7,056 nt of DNA from Candidatus Nanoarchaeia archaeon (GTDB lineage Archaea; Nanobdellota; Nanobdellia; Tiddalikarchaeales; Tiddalikarchaeaceae). The notes beneath the pieces were generated by a model. It saw only the letters and a program-made list of their open reading frames with translations, had not been told where the DNA came from and did no database searches. The position numbers were made by a program, and so were the translations under genes. The DNA lies in the NCBI GenBank assembly GCA_028704265.1, contig JAQVLH010000054.1:1-7056 (forward strand). The letters run 5' to 3'. Within the stretch, counting starts at the first letter, position 1. Each line of letters opens with the position of its first letter. Shown piece after piece: positions 1-5,467 of the stretch.

Positions 1-169
1 GTTCAATTATTTTTTTGCCAATTAATTTTTCAAGCATTAAAATATCAGAATCGCTTATTATATTTGTATATCTTTCAATATAAATAAAATCACTTTTTTT
101 ACAAGCTTCAATTCCTTCTAAAGGCATCGAACCATATCCATTTATTCCGCTCCCAATTAAATAAAGCAT
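1..169 (-). CDS. dphB: Diphthine synthase DphB, N-terminal part (truncated by window edge)
   Basis: The first 56 codons read on the minus strand from an ATG at 167-169 and run off the left edge. The protein begins MLYLIGSGING and continues with LEGIEACKKSDFIYIERYTN and LEKLIGKKIIE. This is the characteristic start of archaeal DphB/Dph5 (typically MLYxIGLGL, a glycine-rich SAM-site loop, then a YTS-like segment and EELIGKxI). The family methylates the modified histidine of elongation factor 2 with S-adenosylmethionine during diphthamide synthesis, in the cytoplasm. The gene lies 25 nt downstream of uppP on the same strand with no Shine-Dalgarno sequence, so it is probably co-transcribed with it. 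Only the N-terminal quarter or less is visible, so the catalytic core cannot be judged. The assignment rests on resemblance to the family start. Confidence 0.85.
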   Translation of the reverse strand, partial: MLYLIGSGINGYGSMPLEGIEACKKSDFIYIERYTNIISDSDILMLEKLIGKKIIE

Positions 170-194
170 AATATAAAATAGAAACTAAAGGGTT

Positions 195-962
195 TTAAAA
201 TATTGCTGAAATAATGCTTAAAATTCCAAGAAGGATGCAAAATGCTGAAAAATTGATTTTTTTTATAAATTTAAAAAAATGTCCAATTACAAGCCTTCCT
301 ATAAAAAAAGCAGTAATAGCAGCAATTAAATATCCTATATCAAAAACAAATCCTTTAAAAAATGCCTGATAAAATGCTTCAATAAAAATAACTGGGATGC
401 TTATTAAAAAACTTAATTTTACTGCGTAATCCGGCTTAAAACCCATCATCAATAATGAAAAAATTGTAATTCCGCTTCTGCTTACATTTGGAATAACTGA
501 AAAACCTTGAGCAATTCCAGAAATTAATCCGTCATTAGCAGTAACATTTGAATCAATTTTTCTTAAATTAAAATTATTCCTTATTACTTGAAGTGCTCCA
601 GTAACGATAAGCATTAATCCTATAAATATATTAATACTTAAAAAAATGGAAGAATCGGATTTTAAAAAAAAATAAATAGGTCCTCCAATAAGTAATGAAG
701 TAAAAAGACTAGAAATCATAAAATATAACATACTTAAATCGTATGAAGTTTTAGGTTTTATTATGTTATGTAAATCTTTTTTAAAATAACTTATAACTGC
801 AAACATAGTTCCAATATGCAAAAATAATGCAATATCATTTGCTTGTAAAGAAGTGTATCCTGTTAAAACTAAAAAATTTGCAATAATATTCTGGCTTCCA
901 ATAGGAATCCATTCAAGAATTCCCTGTAGCATCCCTGATATTAAAGCAATAATAATATTCAT
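195..962 (-). CDS. uppP: Undecaprenyl-diphosphatase UppP/BacA family (polyprenyl-diphosphate phosphatase)
   Basis: A 255-residue, almost wholly hydrophobic protein with about seven or eight membrane segments, close to the usual family length of 255-290. The family's two signature regions are visible. The first is the (E/Q)xxxE motif as QGILE at residues 13-17, followed by WIPIGS where most members have FLPISS. The second is the PGxSRSG motif as PNVSRSG at 158-164, preceded by GIAQGFSVI. H49 in HIGT matches the conserved HLGT. The known role is to remove one phosphate from a C55 or dolichyl-type polyprenyl diphosphate at the membrane, recycling the lipid carrier for surface polysaccharides or N-glycans. 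The glycine of the second motif is asparagine here (N159), but the SRSG core and acidic residues are kept, so activity is plausible. It ends 25 nt before dphB and starts 32 nt after the membrane protein upstream. Confidence 0.9.
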   Translation of the reverse strand: MNIIIALISGMLQGILEWIPIGSQNIIANFLVLTGYTSLQANDIALFLHIGTMFAVISYFKKDLHNIIKPKTSYDLSMLYFMISSLFTSLLIGGPIYFFLKSDSSIFLSINIFIGLMLIVTGALQVIRNNFNLRKIDSNVTANDGLISGIAQGFSVIPNVSRSGITIFSLLMMGFKPDYAVKLSFLISIPVIFIEAFYQAFFKGFVFDIGYLIAAITAFFIGRLVIGHFFKFIKKINFSAFCILLGILSIISAIF

Positions 963-983
963 ATATTTTAAAATAACTTTAAA

Positions 984-992
984 TATTAAAAA
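984..992 (-). promoter_or_regulatory. Possible TATA box for uppP
   Basis: On the minus strand the short gap before uppP reads TTTTTAATA, centred about 26 nt upstream of the uppP ATG. This is the spacing seen before the other proposed leaderless genes here. In such AT-rich DNA the match is weak evidence, and uppP could instead be read from the upstream gene's promoter. Confidence 0.25.
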
Positions 993-994
993 AC

Positions 995-1552
995 CTATGC
1001 TAGAACGGCAATAACGACTCTTATAATAAATCCTCCAATAGTAACTCCATAGATATCATTTGTTTTGCTAAAAAAATATCCAAAAAATAATCCTACTATA
1101 AAAAATACAGAAGCTGATAATAAATCAGGCAAGAATATTAAACTTCCAACCAAACAAGGCAATATTATTCCAAGTATTTTTCCGAATCTTTTTTCAAAAA
1201 AGTTTTGAAAAAAGTATCTAATTAATAATTCATAATTAAAACTTAAAAGAAATAACAACGCCGTTAAATTAAAAGGTAAAGTAAAAATATTAACCCAATT
1301 CATGTTTCCATAATATCCGCTAACAACAATTAAAATAAGAGCTGCAGCAAATCCAACTAATGAATTAAATAAAATACTTTGAATAGTATCATTAAACTCA
1401 AATTTAAATATATGATAATGTTTATTGTAAAGTATGTATAAAATCGGCACTAAAAATATAATAATTGTATGAAAAGTTAAAAAAATGCCGCTTAAAAAAA
1501 ACTTTAAAAAAATAAAAGCTACAAAAATGTAATAATAATATTCTTCTTTCAT
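995..1552 (-). CDS. Multi-pass membrane protein resembling a degenerate CPBP (CAAX/Abi) intramembrane protease
   Basis: About seven hydrophobic segments. The central stretch NYELLIRYFFQNFFEKRFGK followed by a hydrophobic helix looks like motif 1 of CPBP/Rce1-type proteases (EExxxR, then RFG and a membrane helix). Only the second glutamate and the arginine remain (E108 and R112 counted from the start chosen here); the first glutamate is Tyr. The FxxxH motif helix ends LIFLP with no histidine, and the last motif (usually H near the C-terminus) reads IGGFI. Two metal-site histidines and one glutamate therefore appear to be missing, so a non-catalytic scaffold or chaperone-like role is likelier than proteolysis. 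Start choice: an in-frame ATG at 1613-1615 would give 206 residues, but it leaves 11 nt to the divergent gene and covers that gene's TATA-like box. The ATG at 1550-1552 (185 residues, MKEEYYYY) has its own box at the right distance. The family call is by motif pattern only. Confidence 0.6.
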   Translation of the reverse strand: MKEEYYYYIFVAFIFLKFFLSGIFLTFHTIIIFLVPILYILYNKHYHIFKFEFNDTIQSILFNSLVGFAAALILIVVSGYYGNMNWVNIFTLPFNLTALLFLLSFNYELLIRYFFQNFFEKRFGKILGIILPCLVGSLIFLPDLLSASVFFIVGLFFGYFFSKTNDIYGVTIGGFIIRVVIAVLA

Positions 1553-1574
1553 AATTATAATTAGTTTCTGTCCT

Positions 1575-1585
1575 ATTAAAAATTT
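1575..1585 (-). promoter_or_regulatory. Possible TATA box for the CPBP-like gene
   Basis: The minus-strand reading AAATTTTTAAT is centred about 28 nt before the ATG at 1552, consistent with leaderless archaeal transcription. It supports the shorter start but is not decisive in such AT-rich sequence. Confidence 0.3.
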
Positions 1586-1596
1586 TTCAATAAGTA

Positions 1597-1605
1597 ATAT
1601 AAATA
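1597..1605 (+). promoter_or_regulatory. Probable TATA box for the prepilin peptidase gene
   Basis: ATATAAATA, the most TATA-like box in this gap, is centred 26 nt upstream of the plus-strand ATG at 1627. There is no ribosome binding site between it and the ATG, so the transcript is probably leaderless. Confidence 0.4.
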
Positions 1606-1626
1606 AATGAATCATTGAATTAATTC

Positions 1627-2457
1627 ATGATTGAAGAGTTAATATTAACAACATCCTTTATTTATCTTTTAATAACAAGCATTCTTGATATAAAATATAG
1701 GCTTGTGTGGGATTATATTAATTATTCTTTTGGATTTTTATTTTTATTAATAAGGCTTACAGAATTAATAATTACTGCAAATTTCTCCATATTTTTAGGA
1801 GTAGTCTTAGCAAGTATTGCAACCTTTGTTATAGGACTTATATTATACAAAACTGGAGCTTGGGGAGGAGGAGATCTAAAGCTTCTTACTGCTTTAAGCA
1901 TAGGTTTATTTTTCTTGCCATCAGATAAATTATCAGTTCTTTCGTTATCATTTCCATTTTATGCAAATTTTTTAATAAACACTCTTTTTAGCGGAATAAT
2001 ATTTGGTTTAGCATGGTCTTATTTTTTATTAATTAAAACAAAAACTTATAAAAAATTGAAAAAATTTCACATTATAATACTTTTAATCTCGCTAATTTTA
2101 TTCATATCAATATTTTTTGTTCAAGTAAAAGAAAAAATATTATTTTCATTATTAATAGTATTTAGCTTATATTATATAATAAAAATCTATGAAGATAAAA
2201 TTACTCTTGTAAATAAAGATGTTAAAAAACTTGATGAAGGTGATTGGATATTCAAAAATATAAATATAAACGGCAAATTAGTTACTAAAAAACCAACAGG
2301 GTTATCCAAAGAAGATATAAAAATATTACAATCAAGTAAATATAAAATTATAAAAATAAAAGATGGAATACCCTTTTTGGTAAGCTTTTTTTTAGCATTT
2401 ATTATTACAATAATATTAAATGATAATTTGATGAAAATAATTGTAATGAGTCTTTGA
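1627..2457 (+). CDS. Archaeal A24 family prepilin/pre-archaellin peptidase (PibD/FlaK/EppA-like) with C-terminal Arc_PepC-type domain
   Basis: A 276-residue membrane aspartyl protease. The two catalytic aspartates of family A24 are clear: D21 in SILDIKYRLVWDYIN after the first membrane helix, and D83 in the GxGD motif (GAWGGGDLKLLTAL, residues 77-90). Further membrane helices follow to about residue 183. A small cytosolic domain at about 190-250 contains ININGKL, then PTGLSKEDIKIL and KIKDGIPF. This pattern matches the archaeal peptidase A24 C-terminal domain (Arc_PepC). A last membrane helix closes the protein at about 249-265. The family cleaves the class III signal peptide of type IV pilins and archaellins at the cytoplasmic face before filament assembly. 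No pilin or assembly ATPase gene is visible here, so its substrates are elsewhere. It is transcribed divergently from the CPBP-like gene and stops 4 nt before the end of the convergent HIT gene. Confidence 0.9.
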   Translation: MIEELILTTSFIYLLITSILDIKYRLVWDYINYSFGFLFLLIRLTELIITANFSIFLGVVLASIATFVIGLILYKTGAWGGGDLKLLTALSIGLFFLPSDKLSVLSLSFPFYANFLINTLFSGIIFGLAWSYFLLIKTKTYKKLKKFHIIILLISLILFISIFFVQVKEKILFSLLIVFSLYYIIKIYEDKITLVNKDVKKLDEGDWIFKNININGKLVTKKPTGLSKEDIKILQSSKYKIIKIKDGIPFLVSFFLAFIITIILNDNLMKIIVMSL

Positions 2458-2461
2458 TAAT

Positions 2462-2992
2462 TTACCAATATTTAGGAATTCTTGGATTAATTTTAATATC
2501 TTCTTTATGTTTTTCTTCAACTTTTTCAACAGGTTTAGGTTCAGGCTTAGCTGAAACTTCAGAAGGATTTTGTGATGTTATTTTAGTGATAATTTCATTA
2601 AGATATTTTGAAATCTCTTCCTGGCTCATTTGCTTTTCAGGCCAGCCAATAGAAACTTCATCATTTTCATACCTAGGTATAATATGAATGCTGGAGTGAG
2701 CAACTCTTTGTCCGGCGCCAACACCTTCATTAATAATATAAGAAACACCTGTTGCGTTTAATTTTTTAATAAGTGTTTGCCCTATAGTTAAAGCAATTGT
2801 AAATATTTTATTTTTTATTGCTTCACTAAGCTCCATAAATATTGGCGAATGAGTTTTAGAAATAACTTGAATATGTCCTTTAGTTGCAGGTTTAATATCT
2901 AAAAAAGCAAGGCATAATTCATCTTCGTATACTTTTGCGCTTTGAATTTTATTCTGTGCAATCATGCAAAAAATGCATTGTTCGTCTGCCAT
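2462..2992 (-). CDS. HIT (histidine triad) family protein with the central catalytic histidine replaced by serine
   Basis: A 176-residue protein. Residues 1-115 are a HIT domain: CIFC at 6-9, VYEDELCLAFLDIKP, KGHIQVISKTH at 39-48, and the triad region GQRVAHSSIHIIPR at 94-107. Active HIT hydrolases and transferases have HxHxHxx, with the middle histidine as nucleophile that is transiently nucleotidylated. Here the order is H99, S101, H103, so the nucleophile is a serine, confirmed from the codons (cac tcc agc att cat). C6, C9, H48 and H99 match the zinc site of the CxxC-type HIT proteins, so the fold is probably intact. After residue 140 comes a Pro/Glu/Lys-rich linker and the ending INPRIPKYW, an unusual extension. 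Nucleotide binding or a regulatory role is more likely than classical hydrolysis. It is divergent from the phosphoesterase (49 nt gap) and convergent with the prepilin peptidase. Confidence 0.88.
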   Translation of the reverse strand: MADEQCIFCMIAQNKIQSAKVYEDELCLAFLDIKPATKGHIQVISKTHSPIFMELSEAIKNKIFTIALTIGQTLIKKLNATGVSYIINEGVGAGQRVAHSSIHIIPRYENDEVSIGWPEKQMSQEEISKYLNEIITKITSQNPSEVSAKPEPKPVEKVEEKHKEDIKINPRIPKYW

Positions 2993-3005
2993 AATGGAAT
3001 TAAAT

Positions 3006-3015
3006 AAATATTTAA
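3006..3015 (+). promoter_or_regulatory. Possible TATA box for the metallophosphoesterase gene
   Basis: AAATATTTAA is centred about 31 nt before the ATG at 3042. It lies within the AT-rich near-palindrome TTAAATAAATATTTAA (3000-3015), so the two divergent promoters probably lie almost back to back and could influence each other. Confidence 0.3.
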
Positions 3016-3016
3016 C

Positions 3017-3024
3017 TTATTAAA
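3017..3024 (-). promoter_or_regulatory. Possible TATA box for the HIT gene
   Basis: The minus-strand reading TTTAATAA is centred about 28 nt before the HIT ATG at 2992. It lies in a 49 nt divergent gap shared with the plus-strand phosphoesterase promoter. Confidence 0.3.
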
Positions 3025-3041
3025 AACATTATGAAAAGTTA

Positions 3042-3725
3042 ATGATTGAATTAATAAAGGATTTTCCTGCAGCAATAATAAATGATTATCTTGTAATTTC
3101 AGACTTGCATATAGGATTTGAAAAAGAGCTCCAAAACAAAGGATATTTCATACCCTCCCAATCAGAAATAATGCTTAAGTCAATAATTTCAATAAAACAA
3201 GGTGCAGAAAAAATAATAATTTTAGGGGATTTAAAGCATGAAATAAGTCCAAAATACAAAAAAGAAATTACTGATTTTTTGGCAGGCTTGTCAAAAAATT
3301 TTAAAGAAATTATAATTATAAAAGGAAATCATGACGGATTGATAGAGAATTATTCTAAAAATTTTAAAAACATAATTATAAAAGATGAATTAATTCTTGA
3401 TGATTACCTTTTTATTCATGGCCATAAAATGCCAAGCAATGAAGCAATAAAAAAAGCAAAAATGTTAATATTAGGGCATTTTCATGCAAATTACGAATTT
3501 AAAAATTATTTAGGAAAAATAACAAAATTAAAAACATGGAATATTTATGAATTCAACAATAAAAAATTTTATGAAAATAAAAAAATAAAAACCTCAATAA
3601 CTTCATTAATATCATTTTCGGCATTTAATGAATTCTTTATGGGAAGCAGCGAAAAAAATGGCCCATTAAAAGATTATATTTCATTAAAAGAATCAATAAC
3701 TATTAATCATTTAAAAGTGCTTTAA
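3042..3725 (+). CDS. Calcineurin-type metallophosphoesterase, archaeal SbcD/Mre11-related (PdeM-like) family
   Basis: A 227-residue cytosolic protein carrying every core motif of the calcineurin-like phosphoesterases: DLHIG (D21, H23), GDLKHE (D63), GNHDG (N96, H97), HGH (H126) and GHFH (H146, H148). Both metal sites therefore look complete. The GFExxLQxKGYFIP stretch after motif 1, the GDLKHE variant and the C-terminal segment SLISFSAFNEFFMG followed by GPLKDYI are typical of the archaeal SbcD/Mre11-related group (TIGR00024-like). That group is related to bacterial PdeM, a partner of ligase-associated Lhr helicase. The enzyme probably cuts phosphodiester bonds in nucleic acid, but the substrate is not shown by the sequence. 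Its stop codon overlaps the stop of the convergent PUA-like gene. An Lhr-type helicase starts about 3 kb to the right. Confidence 0.88.
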   Translation: MIELIKDFPAAIINDYLVISDLHIGFEKELQNKGYFIPSQSEIMLKSIISIKQGAEKIIILGDLKHEISPKYKKEITDFLAGLSKNFKEIIIIKGNHDGLIENYSKNFKNIIIKDELILDDYLFIHGHKMPSNEAIKKAKMLILGHFHANYEFKNYLGKITKLKTWNIYEFNNKKFYENKKIKTSITSLISFSAFNEFFMGSSEKNGPLKDYISLKESITINHLKVL

Positions 3726-4162
3726 AAAACAGGCTCTTTCATTCTATCTTGATTTAAATAATATCCAATATTGACTTTATTTTTAAGTCCTGTTTTTTCC
3801 CTAACTGCAATACCTAAAATTTCGCTTTTTTCATTTAAAACAATAAAATTAGGTCCTTTTCCTTTTAATTCATTAACTCCTTTTTGAAATATTATTCTAT
3901 TGCAGGTAAACAGAAAGCTGCTTTTTTCATTTAAAACTAAATAATTTGTCAATTTTTTTCTATTAAAATCAATTAAATAACTAAACGCTTTTTTTTTAAA
4001 AATAATTAATCCTTTTGAAAAAATTTGTCCGTTTTTTAATTTAAGATTTTTTAATTCTTCGCTCATTAAAATTAACGAATCATTAAAAATTTCAGTATTT
4101 TTAGGAATACTAGGCTCAACTGAAAATTCTTCTTTAAACGACTTAATAATATCTTCAAACAT
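3722..4162 (-). CDS. PUA-like domain protein, possibly NOP2/Fmu (COG3270) or Nip7-like ribosome biogenesis factor
   Basis: A 146-residue soluble basic protein that I recognise only by overall pattern. The N-terminal part (about 1-60) has FKEEFSVEP followed by SLILMSEELKNL. The C-terminal part (about 85-140) has NRIIFQKGVNELKGKGPNF, VLNEKSEILGIAVREKTGLK, then NIGYYLNQDR. The order (basic strand, KG, a strand ending in a short turn, a strand beginning LGIA, then N and a terminal Arg) resembles the PUA domain at the C-terminus of RsmF/NOP2-type proteins and of archaeal Nip7, which bind rRNA or tRNA. The nearby NSUN methyltransferase lacks such a domain, which makes an RNA-binding partner role attractive but unproven. 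It is divergent from the helical unknown gene (36 nt gap). Its stop lies inside the shared TTAA with the phosphoesterase. It could also be an unrelated small beta-rich protein. Confidence 0.5.
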   Translation of the reverse strand: MFEDIIKSFKEEFSVEPSIPKNTEIFNDSLILMSEELKNLKLKNGQIFSKGLIIFKKKAFSYLIDFNRKKLTNYLVLNEKSSFLFTCNRIIFQKGVNELKGKGPNFIVLNEKSEILGIAVREKTGLKNKVNIGYYLNQDRMKEPVF

Positions 4163-4165
4163 AAT

Positions 4166-4175
4166 AATTATAAAA
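4166..4175 (+). promoter_or_regulatory. Probable TATA box for the helical hypothetical gene
   Basis: AATTATAAAA is centred about 28 nt before the ATG at 4199. It lies in a 36 nt divergent gap that holds a second box facing the other way. Confidence 0.35.
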
Positions 4176-4184
4176 GAAGCAATG

Positions 4185-4194
4185 TTTTAAAAAT
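4185..4194 (-). promoter_or_regulatory. Probable TATA box for the PUA-like gene
   Basis: The minus-strand reading ATTTTTAAAA is centred about 28 nt before the ATG at 4162. It differs at one base from the box proposed for cca, at the same distance from its start codon. Confidence 0.35.
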
Positions 4195-4198
4195 CAAT

Positions 4199-4639
4199 AT
4201 GAAAAAATCTGAAATGATAAAAAAGCTAAAAGATAACGAAATAGATTATAATTTACTAAAAAAAGAGTTTAAAATAAGCCTAAAAAAAGGCGAATCATTG
4301 TTTGAACAAATATTAAGCCAATTAAACAAGAAAATTGGAGGTTATAAATCAGAATTAATGCAAATAATTTCTCCAAAAAATATAATAGAAAACCATGAAT
4401 CAAAAATGATTAATTCAAGCCTTAAAGAAGATATTTATGAGAATATAAAAGAGCTATCATTATTAAGTTGGCAGATAAAAAAAGCTAAAATTTCTACCGA
4501 ACAAGATAAAATAGAAGTAATAAAATCTTCTCTAAATTATTGCTTAAAAATTTATAATCCCATGAAAAAAAATTTATGCGAAGAAATGATTAAAAATTGG
4601 AAAAAAGAAGAAATAAAAGACACTTATTATATCTCATAA
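4199..4639 (+). CDS. Hypothetical helical protein of unknown function
   Basis: A 146-residue protein that I do not recognise. It is highly charged (about a fifth lysine, with many Glu), has no signal peptide or membrane segment and almost no proline or glycine, so it should be largely alpha-helical. The first 60 residues are basic and amphipathic (MKKSEMIKKLKDNEIDYNLL, then KKEFKISLKKGESLFEQIL). The second half has ELSLLSWQIKKAKIS near the middle and C/W residues towards the end (SLNYCLKIYNP, KKNLCEEMIKNWKKEE). Two cysteines and two tryptophans are present, with no metal-binding pattern. Codon use matches its neighbours, so nothing suggests recent transfer. The start is supported by a TATA-like box 28 nt upstream. 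It lies between RNA-modifying genes, divergent from the PUA-like gene and tail-to-tail with the methyltransferase (6 nt overlap). Nucleic acid binding is possible from charge alone. Confidence 0.75.
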   Translation: MKKSEMIKKLKDNEIDYNLLKKEFKISLKKGESLFEQILSQLNKKIGGYKSELMQIISPKNIIENHESKMINSSLKEDIYENIKELSLLSWQIKKAKISTEQDKIEVIKSSLNYCLKIYNPMKKNLCEEMIKNWKKEEIKDTYYIS

Positions 4640-5467
4640 TTTTTTAAATAATGCATAAAAAAATCCAATAGTGTCATCTATATTAGGAAAAAAATATTTT
4701 TGCTTAATTTTCTCTAATCCAAGACTTTGGGCATAAATAGCATTTTCATCATTTTCTTCAGCTTCTAAACTGCATGTTGAATAAAGCAGTAATCCGTCTT
4801 TTTTTAACACATCATAGCAGCTTTTTATTAATTTTTTTTGCAAGACAGAATGCTCTTCTACAATATGCTTATTTACTGATTTCATTCTTTTTTTTTCTTT
4901 CCACATAGTTCCTGTAGCGCTGCAAGGAGCATCAAGCAATATTTTATCAAATTTTAAATCCAATCTTTTTACATTCAAAGCATCCATATCAAAAGAAGCA
5001 ATATTTATGCAGCCTAATCTTTGAATATTAAAAACTTCAGCCTTAAGCCTTTCAGGTTTATTATCAATTGAAATAATAACTCCTTTATTATTCATTAATT
5101 GAGAAAGAAGAGTTGCTTTTCCTCCAGGAGCTCCGCAAGAATCAAGAACTAAATCAGTTTCTTTAGGTGCCAATTCGTTTACACTAATCATGCTGGCTTT
5201 ATCCTGTAAGTAAAAATAGCCAAGTAAGTATTCTTCAGTTGAGCTCAAAGCAAAAGGCTTTGATATAATTTTAAAGCAAAAATCAAGTTCTTGTTCTTCC
5301 AAAACAAAACCTTTTTGTGAAAGTCTTTTAATTAAATCTTTTGGGGAAATCTTTAAAGTATTAACTCTTAAATAATGAACATAAGGAGAATTAATTTTTT
5401 TAATCAATTCATCAGTGAATTCTCTGCCAAACCTTTCAATATAAGAAGTGTAAAATTCTCTTTTCAT
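4634..5467 (-). CDS. NSUN/RsmB-RsmF/Trm4 family RNA cytosine-C5 methyltransferase
   Basis: A 277-residue SAM-dependent methyltransferase. The N-terminal subdomain has YLRVNTLKIS (32-41) and GYFYLQDKASM (83-93), which are standard for the family. The SAM site follows: DSCGAPGGK at 109-117 and the acidic IDNKPERL at 134-141. The two catalytic cysteines are C182 in DAPCSATG and C232 in STCSLEAEEN, the pair that forms and releases the covalent RNA adduct. The protein ends with the typical GFFYALFKKL. Its length matches the PUA-less archaeal Trm4/RsmB-like proteins. The likely substrate is tRNA or rRNA cytosine, but the sequence does not decide which. Its ATG overlaps the stop of cca (ATGA at 5464-5467, read on the minus strand) and no Shine-Dalgarno is seen, so translation is probably coupled. 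The co-transcribed tRNA-maturing enzyme favours a tRNA target, by inference. Confidence 0.92.
   Translation of the reverse strand: MKREFYTSYIERFGREFTDELIKKINSPYVHYLRVNTLKISPKDLIKRLSQKGFVLEEQELDFCFKIISKPFALSSTEEYLLGYFYLQDKASMISVNELAPKETDLVLDSCGAPGGKATLLSQLMNNKGVIISIDNKPERLKAEVFNIQRLGCINIASFDMDALNVKRLDLKFDKILLDAPCSATGTMWKEKKRMKSVNKHIVEEHSVLQKKLIKSCYDVLKKDGLLLYSTCSLEAEENDENAIYAQSLGLEKIKQKYFFPNIDDTIGFFYALFKKL
4640..4645 (+). terminator. Possible poly-T terminator after the hypothetical gene
   Basis: A run of six T follows immediately after the TAA stop of the plus-strand gene. Archaeal transcription can end at oligo-T alone. The run also encodes the last codons of the opposing methyltransferase, so its presence may be incidental. 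Confidence 0.3.

Noticed and set aside
1553..1615. A 21-codon N-terminal extension of the CPBP-like gene starting at an ATG at 1613-1615
   Set aside because: It would leave only 11 nt between divergent start codons and cover the best TATA-like box of the other gene. It cannot be excluded, because a weaker AT box also exists 28 nt before that ATG.
2187..2468. A 93-residue open frame on the minus strand inside the prepilin peptidase gene
   Set aside because: It is antisense to the C-terminal domain of a well-supported gene, overlaps it almost fully and resembles no protein family.
2454..2687. A 77-residue open frame on the plus strand
   Set aside because: It is antisense to the 3' part of the HIT gene, whose domain is clear in the other direction, and its Ser/Phe-rich sequence reflects the Lys/Glu codons of the opposite strand.
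2993..3041. AT-rich near-palindrome in the divergent gap as a regulator binding site
   Set aside because: The symmetry is only runs of A and T and is explained by two opposing TATA-like boxes; there is no second copy elsewhere in the window.
3031..3042. A three-codon reading frame (ATG AAA AGT TAA) whose stop overlaps the phosphoesterase start
   Set aside because: It is too short to call, and it lies where the transcript probably starts if the mRNA is leaderless; AT-rich DNA gives such frames by chance.
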